Source: Prevotellaceae bacterium UBA4361
Lineage (GTDB): Bacteria; Bacteroidota; Bacteroidia; Bacteroidales; Bacteroidaceae
DNA length: 64,000 nt
Reading direction: 5' to 3'
Assembly: GCA_002393575.1 (NCBI GenBank)
Contig: DGSN01000036.1
Coordinates: 1-64,000 of the forward strand
In this document: in pieces, positions 37,786-47,306 of the stretch
How the letters are laid out: each line of letters begins with the position of its first letter
Numbering within the stretch: position 1 is the stretch's first letter
Notes under the pieces: generated by a model
Database searches by the model: none
Told to the model about the DNA's origin: nothing
Seen by the model: the letters and a program-made list of their open reading frames with translations, nothing else
Made by a program: the position numbers and the translations under genes

Positions 37786-37806
37786 AAACGATGGGGCACA
37801 ACTCAA

Positions 37807-37915
37807 GTTCGTCCCCACTGTTTTGAGCGTTCGTCCCCACTGTTTTGAACGTGCATCCCCATTGTTACGAGCGTTTGTCCCCACTGCTACGAACGTTCGT
37901 TCCCAATGGGGATGC
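37807..37915. repeat. 22-bp-period tandem array 3
   Basis: Four TCCCC cores plus one TTCCC at exact 22-bp spacing (starting 37813, 37835, 37857, 37879, 37901). Units look like GTTCGTCCCCACTG followed by TTTTGAGC. An inverted GGGGA (37908-37912) caps the right end. The G-rich strand is the minus strand, although the neighbouring genes are on plus. Confidence 0.9.
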
Positions 37916-38037
37916 TCGTTGTCCTTTGAGTGGGTTCTGAAGATGTTTGATGTAAAGTTTATTTCAGTTTTTTTAGAACCTACCTTAATAAAACTTAATG
38001 ATTTTGTCGTTTGCTTGCAAAAGCGGAAGAAAAACCT

Positions 38038-38045
38038 TACATTTG
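38038..38045 (+). promoter_or_regulatory. Promoter -7 box of the MORN gene
   Basis: TACATTTG. With transcription starting about 6-7 bp later, the ATG at 38047 cannot be used, which favours ATG 38068 as the start. Confidence 0.6.
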
Positions 38046-38067
38046 CATGAATTTAAAACGCAAAACA

Positions 38068-39189
38068 ATGAAAACGACTAAAAAATATATATATCCTCTT
38101 CTCTTTTCCATGACATTCGCCTTGCCCTCGGTGGCACAAAAAGTGACCATCGGCACCTACACCTTTCCCAAGGATGGTGCCGTCTATTACGGAGACATGG
38201 CAAGCGGAAAGCCTAATGGAAAGGGTAAGACAAAATTCACCAATGGCGACAGCTACGTGGGCGAGTATCTGAAGGGCAAGCGACAAGGTCATGGCACCTA
38301 CACCTTCTCGGACGGAGAACGCTACGAGGGTGACTGGATGGAAGACCATCAGCACGGTCATGGCATCTACTACTTTGCCAACAACAACAAGTACGATGGT
38401 CTCTGGTACAAGGACTATCAGGAAGGACAAGGCACGATGACCTACTACAACGGCGACAAGTATGTGGGTGAATGGCATGAGGACAAGCGAGAGGGTGAAG
38501 GCACTTACACGTGGGCGAACGGCATCTTCTACCAAGGCGAATGGAAAGACGACCGTAAGCACGGAAAGGGCTTGATAGACTGGAAGGACGGCAGTTCCTA
38601 CTATGGCGATTGGGCTTACGACAACCGAAACGGACATGGTGTCTATAACTATGCAAATGGTGACAAGTACGATGGCAACTGGAAGGACGGTGTGACGCAC
38701 GGACGAGGCATCTACACATTCCGAAACGGTGACCGCTACGAAGGTGAATATGCCAACGGCGAGCGCACGGGGCAAGGCATCTTCGTCTATGCCGACAAGC
38801 GCAAATATGTTGGTCAGTTCAAGAACGGACTCATGGATGGCTTCGGCACTTACACCTGGCCTGATGGTTCGAAATACGAGGGCTATTGGATTGAGGACAG
38901 ACAGAACGGACGTGGCAAATACACGAACCGCGACGGTGACCTCTACGATGGCGAATGGCTCAATGGCGAAATGGATGGCGAGGGCGTTCTGCGCATGAGG
39001 GACGGTTCGAAGTTCAAGGGACAGTTCAAGAACGGCATGAAGAACGGCAAATGCATCGAGGAAGATGCCAACGGCATTCGCTTCGAAGGCTCTTACGAGA
39101 ACGACCTCCGCAATGGCGCTTTCGTTGAGAAAGACAAGAACGGCAGCATCATCCGCCGAGGATACTACAGGCGCGGTAAGCTGGAATAG
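38068..39189 (+). CDS. Secreted MORN-repeat protein
   Basis: 373 residues from ATG 38068. Signal peptide MKTTKKYIYPLLFSMTFALP (cleavage after VAQ likely), then about 14 MORN repeats of 23 residues, each with a Y-x-G-x-W/Y core (YVGEYLKGKRQGHGTYTF, YEGDWMEDHQHGHGIYYF, and so on) that covers almost the entire mature chain. MORN repeats fold as elongated beta-hairpin ribbons and often bind lipids or partner proteins. There is no catalytic domain, so it is probably a periplasmic or surface structural protein. Its own promoter lies directly upstream. Confidence 0.9.
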   Translation: MKTTKKYIYPLLFSMTFALPSVAQKVTIGTYTFPKDGAVYYGDMASGKPNGKGKTKFTNGDSYVGEYLKGKRQGHGTYTFSDGERYEGDWMEDHQHGHGIYYFANNNKYDGLWYKDYQEGQGTMTYYNGDKYVGEWHEDKREGEGTYTWANGIFYQGEWKDDRKHGKGLIDWKDGSSYYGDWAYDNRNGHGVYNYANGDKYDGNWKDGVTHGRGIYTFRNGDRYEGEYANGERTGQGIFVYADKRKYVGQFKNGLMDGFGTYTWPDGSKYEGYWIEDRQNGRGKYTNRDGDLYDGEWLNGEMDGEGVLRMRDGSKFKGQFKNGMKNGKCIEEDANGIRFEGSYENDLRNGAFVEKDKNGSIIRRGYYRRGKLE

Positions 39190-39205
39190 TGCGTGGCGCA
39201 TTAAT

Positions 39206-39340
39206 TATTAAATGAAGAATGAAGAATGGTCGCTACGCTCCAAATGAAGAATTTATTTTACTCAATGTAATTATTATCATTCTTAATTCTTCATTCTTAA
39301 TTCTTCATTCTTAATTCTTCATTCTTAATTCACTAACATC
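39206..39340. repeat. Heptamer-armed hairpin repeat, copy at 39.2 kb
   Basis: AATGAAG heptamers, the core GGTCGCTACGCTCC, then a shortened second half (TTTATTTTACTCAATG) and an array of ATTCTTA/ATTCTTC heptamers. Lies 17 bp after the MORN stop codon. Confidence 0.85.
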
Positions 39341-39362
39341 TAACTCTTAAAATAATAATATT

Positions 39363-39809
39363 ATGGTAATTGACAAAATTGAAAATCTTGCAAAGTACGT
39401 TGCATTGAATCCTTTGTTCCAGCAGGTGGTGGATTTTATTGCGCAGACCGATTTGGCAAAGCACGAAAGTGGCAAGGTGGAATTGGCTGGAAAAGACCTG
39501 TTCGCTAATTTCACGGTGGCAAAAGGTAAGACCAAAGAAGTGGCTCGACTCGAAACCCACAACGTGATGCTCGACATTCAGATTCCGCTCAGTTGCCCTG
39601 AAACTATGGGCTATACTCCACGTGCCGACTTGCCTGAGCAGCCATACAATGCAGAGAAGGACATCACCTTCTACGAGGGTTTGGCTGAACAGTACATCAC
39701 GGTTCATCCAGGCGAGTTTGCCATCTTCTTCCCTCAGGACGGACATGCTCCTTGCGTCAGCGTCCAGCCTGAAATACAGAAGGTCATCTTCAAGGTGAAG
39801 TGTTGTTGA
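39363..39809 (+). CDS. YhcH/YjgK/YiaL-family protein
   Basis: 148 residues, the family's normal size. It has the characteristic LETHNVMLDIQIPL segment (near 60) and HPGEFAIFFPQDGHAPC (near 118), whose His and Glu line a metal-binding cupin-like pocket. Relatives include EbgC and proteins of sialic acid and sugar metabolism; the reaction is not certain. Isolated between two repeat-rich gaps. Confidence 0.9.
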   Translation: MVIDKIENLAKYVALNPLFQQVVDFIAQTDLAKHESGKVELAGKDLFANFTVAKGKTKEVARLETHNVMLDIQIPLSCPETMGYTPRADLPEQPYNAEKDITFYEGLAEQYITVHPGEFAIFFPQDGHAPCVSVQPEIQKVIFKVKCC

Positions 39810-39817
39810 AAGGACGA

Positions 39818-39852
39818 AGGTCTAAGGTCAAAGGTCGAAAGTCAAAGGTCTA
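39818..39852 (+). repeat. Heptamer tandem repeat AGGTCNA
   Basis: Five heptamers AGGTCTA-AGGTCAA-AGGTCGA-AAGTCAA-AGGTCTA, 8 bp after the YhcH stop codon. Same family as the run inside the A2M gene. Confidence 0.85.
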
Positions 39853-39928
39853 AAGGACGAACTTGAAACTACCTTGATGTGACGCAAATCGGTAAATTGT
39901 AAATCTTTAAATCTAAAAATCAATTTGT

Positions 39929-41959
39929 ATGGCAACGAAGAAAGTACAACATATCGGACTGGTGAAGAACGATTCATGGCTCGAACCATTCGAGGATGCT
40001 ATCCGCGGACGACATGAGCACGCAGTTTGGAAGCTCAACCAGCTCACGAACAACGGCAAGCAGAAATTATCCGACTTTGCCAATGGCTATCTCTACTACG
40101 GACTCCATCGCACCGACAAGGGCGGTTGGGTGCTGCGCGAGTGGGCACCTAATGCCACCGACATCTACGTGGTCGGCGATTTCAACAACTGGCAGGAGCA
40201 GGACAAGTACAAGATGAAGCGCATCAAGAACTCAGGCGACTGGGAACTGAAGCTCGGTCCTCGTGCCATGAAGCATGGCGACTTGTTCAAGCTGCATGTC
40301 AAGTGGAACGGTGGAGAAGGGGAGCGAATCCCTGCCTGGATTAACCGCGTGGTGCAGGATGAGAACACCAAAATCTTCTCCGCACAGGTGTGGGCCCCCG
40401 AAACTCCTTACGTTTGGAAGAAAAAGAACTTCAAGCCAAACACTGAACCGCTGCTCATCTATGAATGTCACATCGGTATGGCTCAGGATGCAGAAAAGGT
40501 GGGAACTTACACCGAGTTCAAGGACAAGGTTCTGCCTCGCATCATCAAGGATGGCTACAACTGCATTCAAATCATGGCTATTGCCGAGCATCCTTACTAT
40601 GGCAGCTTCGGCTATCATGTGTCCAACTTCTTCGCACCAAGCAGCCGTTTCGGCACACCTGAGGAACTGAAAGAGCTCGTCGATGAAGCCCACAAGCATG
40701 GCATCGCTGTCATCATGGACATCGTACACTCTCATGCTGTGAAGAACGAAATCGAAGGACTCGGCAACTTCGCTGGCGACCCTTACCAGTATTTCAACCG
40801 TGGCGAGCGTCGCGAGCATCCGGCTTGGGATTCTCTTTGCTTCGACTACGGCAATGACAAGGTGCTCCATTTCCTCCTCTCCAACTGCAAGTATTGGCTC
40901 GAAGAATTCCATTTCGATGGCTATCGCTTCGATGGTGTCACCTCCATGCTCTACTACAGCCACGGACTCGGTGAAGCCTTCGGAGGCTATGGCGACTACT
41001 ACAACGGACATGAGGACGACGATGCCATTGCCTATCTCACTCTTGCCAACCTCGTCATCCACGAAGTGAAGCCAAAGGCTATCACCATCGCCGAGGAAGT
41101 GAGCGGAATGCCAGGACTGGCAGCGCCATTCAAAGATGGAGGCTACGGCTTCGACTACCGCATGGCAATGAACATCCCTGACTACTGGATTAAGACCATC
41201 AAGGAGCTGAAGGATGAGGACTGGAAGCCTTCATCCATGTTCTGGGAAACCACCAACCGCCGTGCCGACGAAAAGACCATCAGCTATGCAGAAAGCCACG
41301 ACCAGGCACTTGTGGGCGACAAGACCATCATCTTCCGCCTCATTGATGCCGACATGTACTGGCACTTCAAGAAAGGCGATGAGAACTTCATGGCGAACCG
41401 AGGCATTGCGCTCCACAAGATGATTCGTCTGCTCACGGCTTCCACCATCAACGGAGGCTACCTCAACTTCATGGGCAACGAATTCGGACATCCAGAGTGG
41501 ATTGACTTCCCTCGCGAAGGCAACGGATGGAGCTACAAGTACGCACGCCGTCAGTGGAACCTCGTCGATAACCACGAACTCTGCTACCACTATCTCGGCG
41601 ACTTCGACGAAGCCATGATTAAGCTCATCGGAGGCGTGAAGAATTTCCAGAAGACACCTGTGCAGGAAGTGTGGCACAACGATGGCGACCAAATCCTTGC
41701 CTTCTCACGTGGCGACCTCCTCTTTGTCTTCAATTTCAGTCCAAACCGCTCTTACACTGACTACGGATTCATCGTTCCGCAGGGAGCCTACGACGTGGTG
41801 CTCAACACCGACTCCAAGCTCTACGGCGGAAATGAATTGGCAGACGACAGCGTGCGCCATTTCACCAACTACGACCCAATCTACGAGAAAGACGGCAAGG
41901 GCTGGCTCAAGCTCTACATTCCTGCCCGTAGTGCAGTGGTACTGAAGAAAGCAGACTAA
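39929..41959 (+). CDS. glgB: 1,4-alpha-glucan (glycogen) branching enzyme
   Basis: 676 residues, close to the shorter eukaryote-like GH13 branching enzymes. N-terminal CBM48 (GGWVLREWAPNATDIYVVGD near 70), then a GH13 barrel with all four conserved regions: MDIVHSHAVKN, GYRFDGVTSM (nucleophile Asp), AEEVSGMP (acid Glu), YAESHDQ. It makes alpha-1,6 branches in glycogen. It belongs functionally with the glycogen synthase and phosphorylase at 51.4-55.7 kb, though not in one operon with them. Its codons favour C over G on this strand, the reverse of the genes after 48 kb. Confidence 0.96.
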   Translation: MATKKVQHIGLVKNDSWLEPFEDAIRGRHEHAVWKLNQLTNNGKQKLSDFANGYLYYGLHRTDKGGWVLREWAPNATDIYVVGDFNNWQEQDKYKMKRIKNSGDWELKLGPRAMKHGDLFKLHVKWNGGEGERIPAWINRVVQDENTKIFSAQVWAPETPYVWKKKNFKPNTEPLLIYECHIGMAQDAEKVGTYTEFKDKVLPRIIKDGYNCIQIMAIAEHPYYGSFGYHVSNFFAPSSRFGTPEELKELVDEAHKHGIAVIMDIVHSHAVKNEIEGLGNFAGDPYQYFNRGERREHPAWDSLCFDYGNDKVLHFLLSNCKYWLEEFHFDGYRFDGVTSMLYYSHGLGEAFGGYGDYYNGHEDDDAIAYLTLANLVIHEVKPKAITIAEEVSGMPGLAAPFKDGGYGFDYRMAMNIPDYWIKTIKELKDEDWKPSSMFWETTNRRADEKTISYAESHDQALVGDKTIIFRLIDADMYWHFKKGDENFMANRGIALHKMIRLLTASTINGGYLNFMGNEFGHPEWIDFPREGNGWSYKYARRQWNLVDNHELCYHYLGDFDEAMIKLIGGVKNFQKTPVQEVWHNDGDQILAFSRGDLLFVFNFSPNRSYTDYGFIVPQGAYDVVLNTDSKLYGGNELADDSVRHFTNYDPIYEKDGKGWLKLYIPARSAVVLKKAD

Positions 41960-41970
41960 GCGTAAAGAAA

Positions 41971-43224
41971 ATGAATTATAATCATCCTCGACGCAGAAAG
42001 ACCGCAGGAGTCATTCGCTACTCCTGCGGCATTCTGTTTTGTCTTTTCTCCTTCGTCTATCTCTATTTCCTCCAAGGCGACCTCCTGGCACAAGCACAGT
42101 TCGTGTTCTCAAAAGGAGTCACCCACTATTGCCTTTCCATCGGAGCACTGGTCATCACAGCAGTCCTGCAAATACTTCAGTGGATAGTAGCCCTCGTCAT
42201 ACGAGTACCAAGCCGATGGCATAGCCTCACTTATTATCCATCCTTCCTCGTCCTCACCGTGATGACCGACCTCAACGAGGACATTATCAACGATTTCCAT
42301 TGGGGCGTATGGATTTGGCTCTTTCCGCTCCTTCTCATCGTCTTTGCCGTGCTCGTTCAGTTGGCAAAAGCATCCGAAGAAGTCCTGCCCGATGCCTATC
42401 CCAACACCCTTTCAGCCAAGCTCTGGACAAACTACCTCGTCCTCTTCATCATGGTGATTCTCTCAGGAGGATGCCACCGAACTCCCGACACCTATTTATA
42501 TGAACTCAAGGCAGAACGACTCATCCTCGAAGGCAAATATGCCAAAGCAGCACAAGTAGGCATCAAGTCGCTGAGCACATCCGAGCGACTCGACAACCTC
42601 CGCTGCTATGCACTCTCCAAAGAAGGACTGCTGGCTGAGAACCTCTTCCTCTACCCACAGCCCTACGGAGCACAAGGACTGCTCAACGTGAACGACATCG
42701 ACACACTCCATCATCGTTTCGATGCACGCCACATCTGCTTCTCCCTGGGAGCACTGAAAGGACTGAACGTCAAGTCGCTCAAGAGCTTCCTGTCCCTCGT
42801 CGAGCCTCTCCTCAAGCACAGAGCCGATTCCTTGGCCGAAGTGGATAGCTTCACCCTCGCATCCTCCGATTCCCTCCGAGACGAACACCTGCGACGAGTG
42901 AACCGCAACAACATCCAGCGCCGACGAGCAGCCGACTACCACCTGTGCAGCCTCCTGCTGAGCAAGGACATGAAGCACTTCGAACACTTGCTACAAACCT
43001 ACTATCCACCAACCGAAGGCGACTCCACCTATGTTGCAAGCCTGCCGCGAGCCTATCGCGAAGTCATGACCATGCTGAAACCACAACTGGCAGATTCACT
43101 TACCCTTGCATCCTATCGAGAGTACGAGCATCTGAAGGATTCACTCAGCTACAACAAGCTCATACAGACCAACATCACCCGACGGCACTTCGGCGACACC
43201 TATTGGTGGTACTACGACCACTGA
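41971..43224 (+). CDS. Membrane protein of unknown function (DUF6057-like)
   Basis: 417 residues. The first 160 residues hold four or five hydrophobic segments (about 16-35, 45-66, 70-92, 102-122, 145-165), after which a soluble region contains helical TPR-like stretches (LYELKAERLILEGKYAKAAQ). This layout resembles DUF6057 proteins of Bacteroidales, but I am not certain of the family. It begins 11 bp after glgB and may share its transcript. No catalytic motif is apparent. It converges on the DUF4301 gene across a terminator. Confidence 0.72.
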   Translation: MNYNHPRRRKTAGVIRYSCGILFCLFSFVYLYFLQGDLLAQAQFVFSKGVTHYCLSIGALVITAVLQILQWIVALVIRVPSRWHSLTYYPSFLVLTVMTDLNEDIINDFHWGVWIWLFPLLLIVFAVLVQLAKASEEVLPDAYPNTLSAKLWTNYLVLFIMVILSGGCHRTPDTYLYELKAERLILEGKYAKAAQVGIKSLSTSERLDNLRCYALSKEGLLAENLFLYPQPYGAQGLLNVNDIDTLHHRFDARHICFSLGALKGLNVKSLKSFLSLVEPLLKHRADSLAEVDSFTLASSDSLRDEHLRRVNRNNIQRRRAADYHLCSLLLSKDMKHFEHLLQTYYPPTEGDSTYVASLPRAYREVMTMLKPQLADSLTLASYREYEHLKDSLSYNKLIQTNITRRHFGDTYWWYYDH

Positions 43225-43236
43225 CAATAAATAAAA

Positions 43237-43277
43237 ATAGCGATAACGAAAAAATACTCTCGTTATCGCTATTATTT
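43237..43277. terminator. Bidirectional terminator
   Basis: Stem AATAGCGATAACGA / TCGTTATCGCTATT around a loop of about 10 nt, with T-rich tails on both strands. Lies between the convergent 41971-43224 and 43306-44826 genes. Confidence 0.85.
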
Positions 43278-43305
43278 TCATCAGAGGAGACTCCCCTCAA
43301 ACAAA

Positions 43306-44826
43306 CTATTGATGCTGAGGTCTCAGCAAGTCGTTCACCGTCTTCACAGGGTTGAACGTCTCCAGCGGAACCTCCACGAAAATCGTGTTCCAGTTGCTCA
43401 TCGCACCATTCCACAAACCAGGCAGCTCCAGAGCCTTCAGCTCCTTGCCGTTCTTCGACTTCGACGAGATGAAGCCCGTCTTAGGGTCAACATACTGCTT
43501 CAAGTCGAACTTGTTACCCTGCCAGTCCTTGATGCCGCAAACCAAATCCACTGGATTGAAGTGAGTGCCACTCTCGAACATCTTCACATACTCAGCGTTG
43601 TTCTTGTCAATCTGGCTGCTTTCCAGAATCTGCAAGCTGATAGTACCATCCTCATTATAAGCCAAGAAAGGACCACCGCCAGGCTCACCCACATTCTTCA
43701 CCATGCCGCACACGCGGATTGGGCGGTTCAGCTTCTGCTTCATGTAAATCACCAAGTCAGCATCCTCCAAGTTCTTCAGCTGAGGATTGCGGATGCCCAA
43801 GTCGTCACGCATGAAGCGGATGATACCCTCCAGCTGAGCGTGCGTATAGTCACCACTCTCCAGCAAGTACATATACTCGAAAATCTTGTGCTGAAGCGTA
43901 GCCAGCACACCAGCAATCAGCTTCTTGTAAATCACCGTGTCACCCTTCAGGCGGTCAGGCACAACATTGTCAATGTTCTTGATGAAAACAATGTCAGCAT
44001 CCAAGTCGTTCAAGTTCTCAATCAGAGCACCATGACCACCTGGGCGGAACAAAATCGTGCCATCCTCATTGCGGAAAGGCTCATTGTCAATCGTAGCAGC
44101 CACCGTGTCGGTGCTCGACTTCTGCTCCGAGAAGCTCACGTTGTACTTCACGCCAAACTTCCCCTCATACACAGCAACCTTCTCCTCCACCAGCTTCTCA
44201 AACAAAGCACGATGCTCAGGCGACACCGTGAAGTGAACATTCACACTGCCATCCTTCCCAGCAGCATACAACGCACCCTCCACCAAGTGCTCCTCCAGCG
44301 GAGTACGAGCACCATCCTCATAGCGGTGGAACTTCAGCAAGCCCTTAGGCAGCTTGCCATAATTCAAGCCCTTGCCGTTCAGCAAGTTGTCAACAACAGC
44401 CTTGAAGCAGCCAGCAGCCACCAAGCCGTCAACACCCTTGCCCTCATTCTTCGAGCAAGCAGCATCCAGCTCCTCGAAGAAAGCAAAATCATGAATACCT
44501 GCAAAGAACTTCTGCATGAAATCCGTGTCAGGAACATCCGACACACCATCCAGAAACTCAAACAGATTCTTGAACATGCGGCTTGCAGCACCGCTCGCAG
44601 GAACAAACTTCAGCACCTTGCCATCGCCGCCCAAGTAGCGGTCCCAAGCCCTCAGATAACTGTTCTTCTCACGTTCCGTAGGAATCGTGATGCCATGCTT
44701 AGGAGAAGCAGCACCAGCAAGCTTCAGAAACGGAAAACCAGTCTTGAACGATTCCAACTGCTTGTTCAGTTGATCCTCGGAAATGCCCTTCATCTTCAGC
44801 ACTTCCAAATCCTGTGGAGTAAGCAT
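43306..44826 (-). CDS. DUF4301-family protein
   Basis: 506 residues, a Bacteroidota family without a known function. Sequence shows a mixed alpha/beta protein with KFVPASGAASRMFKNLFEFL near residue 72 and FRPGGHGALIENLNDLDADI near 260; these glycine-rich loops with phosphate-like character suggest nucleotide or sugar-phosphate binding (inference only). No signal peptide, so cytoplasmic. Promoter at 44899-44906, back to back with that of relA. Confidence 0.85.
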   Translation of the reverse strand: MLTPQDLEVLKMKGISEDQLNKQLESFKTGFPFLKLAGAASPKHGITIPTEREKNSYLRAWDRYLGGDGKVLKFVPASGAASRMFKNLFEFLDGVSDVPDTDFMQKFFAGIHDFAFFEELDAACSKNEGKGVDGLVAAGCFKAVVDNLLNGKGLNYGKLPKGLLKFHRYEDGARTPLEEHLVEGALYAAGKDGSVNVHFTVSPEHRALFEKLVEEKVAVYEGKFGVKYNVSFSEQKSSTDTVAATIDNEPFRNEDGTILFRPGGHGALIENLNDLDADIVFIKNIDNVVPDRLKGDTVIYKKLIAGVLATLQHKIFEYMYLLESGDYTHAQLEGIIRFMRDDLGIRNPQLKNLEDADLVIYMKQKLNRPIRVCGMVKNVGEPGGGPFLAYNEDGTISLQILESSQIDKNNAEYVKMFESGTHFNPVDLVCGIKDWQGNKFDLKQYVDPKTGFISSKSKNGKELKALELPGLWNGAMSNWNTIFVEVPLETFNPVKTVNDLLRPQHQ

Positions 44827-44898
44827 AATATATGAGTATTTGTTAGAATTATATTAGAAAATAAATAACACTTTTACTTTAATTTTAGAATCACATGC

Positions 44899-44906
44899 CA
44901 AAATTA
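44899..44906 (-). promoter_or_regulatory. Promoter -7 box of the DUF4301 gene
   Basis: TAATTTTG on the minus strand, 72 bp before the ATG and only about 44 bp from the divergent relA box. Confidence 0.6.
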
Positions 44907-44949
44907 CAAAAAATAATTCTCTAACCCATAAAAACAAGCCAGTTTTTTT

Positions 44950-44957
44950 TAACTTTG
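44950..44957 (+). promoter_or_regulatory. Promoter -7 box of relA
   Basis: TAACTTTG, giving a leader of about 50 nt that is almost free of G. Confidence 0.6.
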
Positions 44958-45013
44958 CATACAATTTTTTACAAAACAAACAGTCAACAACACAAAAACA
45001 CCCCATTTTCAAC

Positions 45014-47224
45014 ATGTTCCAACCCAACAACATCATACATCCCGACGAACTACCACTCATACAACAAGCATACCAAACACTACAGCAACTCGCAGCCGAA
45101 GCCATCACACCCGAAGACCTCCAGCGCATACAGCAAGTACAGCAGCAAGCCATACAGCAACAAGCACTGCAAAGAGGAACATTCGACCTCAACCCCATAC
45201 TCTTCGACCTGCAGACAGCCATCATCTGCGTACAAGAAATCGGACTCAACCGAGCATCCATCATCAGCATACTCCTCCAAGACAGCGTAGCACACGGCAC
45301 ACTGCCACTACAAGCCATATCCCAAACCTTCGGCACCGACGTACAGCACATCATACAAGGACTCATCAAAGTCAACGAACTCTACGACAAGAACCCATCC
45401 ATCGAGACCGAAAACTTCCGCGACCTCCTCCTCTCCTTCGCAGAAGACATGCGCGTCATCTTCATCATCATCGCCGACAGAGTCAACCTCATGCGGCAAA
45501 TCAAAGAACGAGGAACAGAACAAGAACGAAAGCGAGTAGCAACAGAAGCCAGCTACCTCTACGCACCACTCGCACACAAGCTCGGACTCTACCTCATCAA
45601 GTCCGAACTCGAAGACCTATCACTCAAGTACCTCGAACACGACGCATACTACCACATCAAAGACAAGCTCAACGAAACAAAACGCTCACGCGACCTCTAC
45701 ATACAACACTTCATACAACCCATACAAGAAAAACTCACAGCAGCAGGACTGCACTTCCACGTCAAAGGACGAACCAAGTCAATACACTCCATCTGGCAGA
45801 AAATGAAAAAACAAAAATGCCCATTCGAAGGAGTCTATGACCTCTTCGCCATCCGCGTCATACTCGACTCACCACTCGAACGAGAAAAAGCCGACTGCTG
45901 GCAAGTCTATTCCATCGTCACCGACATGTACAAGCCCAACCCAAAGCGACTACGCGACTGGCTCTCCGTACCCAAGACCAACGGCTACGAAAGCCTGCAC
46001 ACCACCGTCATGGGACCCGAAGGCAAGTGGGTAGAAGTACAAATCCGAACCGAGCGAATGGACGACATAGCAGAACACGGACTCGCAGCACACTGGCGGT
46101 ACAAAGGAGTCAAAGACAGCGGAACCAAGCTCGAAGAATGGCTCAAAGACATACGAGCAGCACTCGAAGCACACACCAGCGACGAACAACTCGTCGACCA
46201 GTTCAAAGTCGACCTCTACAGCGACGAAGTCTTCGTCTTCACACCAAGAGGCGACCTCTTCAAACTACCAAAAGGAGCCACCGTACTCGACTTCGCCTAC
46301 AAAATCCACACCAACATCGGCTCACACTGCTCAGGAGGAAAAATCAACGGCAAGAACGTGCCCATGCGAACCAAGCTCCAAAGCGGAGACCAAGTAGAAA
46401 TACTCACCAACGCCAACCAGTACCCCAAGCGAGACTGGCTCACATTCGCACGAACATCAAGAGCAAAAGCAAAAATCAAGCAAGCCATCAACGAGCAAGA
46501 ACTCAAGCAAGCCACATTCGCACGCGAAACACTCGAACGACGATTCAAGAACCGAAAAGTAGAGTACGAAGAAGCCATAGCCATGAAGCTACTCAAGAAA
46601 CTCGGCTACAAGCACGTCATGGACTTCTACCGCGACATCGCAGACCAAGTACTCGACCCCAACCAGTTCATCGACAAGTACCTCGAAGCACAAAAGCGAG
46701 AAAACAACGAACTCGACACAACCACACACTCAGCAGCCGAATTCGTACAGAACATCGACAACACACCCGAGCGGAACAACGACATACTTGTCATCGACCA
46801 GAACGTCAAAGGAGTAGAATACTCACTCGCCAAGTGCTGCAACCCCATCTACGGAGACGACGTCTTCGGATTCGTCACAGCAGGACGAGGAATCAAGATA
46901 CACCGCCGCGACTGCCCCAACGCACAGCGACTCCGCCAGACACTCAGCTACCGCATCATACCAGCGCGATGGGCAGGAAAAGGCAACAGCCTCTATCCCA
47001 TCACCCTCCGCGTCGTAGGAAACGACGACATCGGCATCGTCTCCAACATCACCTCCGTCATCGCCAAAGAGCAGAACGTCATCCTCCGAAGCATCAACAT
47101 ACAGTCCTCCGAAGACGGCCTCTTCTCCGGCTCCCTCATCCTCCAAATCGACGACCTCCACAAGCTCCGCCTCCTCATCAAGAAGCTCCAAGCCATCAAA
47201 GGAGTCAAGAACGTCACCCGCTAA
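45014..47224 (+). CDS. relA: RelA/SpoT-family (p)ppGpp synthetase with degenerate hydrolase domain
   Basis: 736 residues. Order: Gln-rich N-terminus (residues 36-53), HD-type hydrolase domain, synthetase domain (FEGVYDLFAIRVILD near 275; RLRDWLSVPKTNGYESLHTT near 312), TGS (near 400), ACT at the C-terminus. In the hydrolase domain the metal-binding His is Asn 60 (FDLNP) and the HD pair reads QD (ILLQDSV, 89-90), so ppGpp hydrolysis is probably lost. The synthetase carries RLRD, close to the RxKD type of bifunctional enzymes rather than ExDD of monofunctional RelA. Codon choice is extremely A/C-rich. Confidence 0.92.
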   Translation: MFQPNNIIHPDELPLIQQAYQTLQQLAAEAITPEDLQRIQQVQQQAIQQQALQRGTFDLNPILFDLQTAIICVQEIGLNRASIISILLQDSVAHGTLPLQAISQTFGTDVQHIIQGLIKVNELYDKNPSIETENFRDLLLSFAEDMRVIFIIIADRVNLMRQIKERGTEQERKRVATEASYLYAPLAHKLGLYLIKSELEDLSLKYLEHDAYYHIKDKLNETKRSRDLYIQHFIQPIQEKLTAAGLHFHVKGRTKSIHSIWQKMKKQKCPFEGVYDLFAIRVILDSPLEREKADCWQVYSIVTDMYKPNPKRLRDWLSVPKTNGYESLHTTVMGPEGKWVEVQIRTERMDDIAEHGLAAHWRYKGVKDSGTKLEEWLKDIRAALEAHTSDEQLVDQFKVDLYSDEVFVFTPRGDLFKLPKGATVLDFAYKIHTNIGSHCSGGKINGKNVPMRTKLQSGDQVEILTNANQYPKRDWLTFARTSRAKAKIKQAINEQELKQATFARETLERRFKNRKVEYEEAIAMKLLKKLGYKHVMDFYRDIADQVLDPNQFIDKYLEAQKRENNELDTTTHSAAEFVQNIDNTPERNNDILVIDQNVKGVEYSLAKCCNPIYGDDVFGFVTAGRGIKIHRRDCPNAQRLRQTLSYRIIPARWAGKGNSLYPITLRVVGNDDIGIVSNITSVIAKEQNVILRSINIQSSEDGLFSGSLILQIDDLHKLRLLIKKLQAIKGVKNVTR

Positions 47225-47225
47225 C

Positions 47226-47290
47226 CACCGTTCCCTGAGCTTCAGCTCAGGGCCCTCCCATCACCGTTCCCTGAGCATCAGCTCAGGGCC
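47226..47290. repeat. REP-like palindrome doublet
   Basis: Two 29-bp direct copies (47226-47254 and 47262-47290) that differ at one base in the loop. Each is a hairpin with the 8-bp stem CCCTGAGC/GCTCAGGG. Located in the gap between relA and rlmH, beginning 2 bp after the relA stop. Confidence 0.88.
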
Positions 47291-47306
47291 AAAAGAAGAA
47301 AGAAAC

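Noticed and set aside
38053..39201. 382-codon open frame opposite the MORN gene
   Set aside because: Shadow of the regular MORN repeat codons on the other strand; the MORN product has a clear signal peptide and family match.
43309..44835. 508-codon open frame opposite the DUF4301 gene
   Set aside because: Low-complexity L/V/H/Q-rich translation, no domain; caused by the strong strand composition bias of this region.
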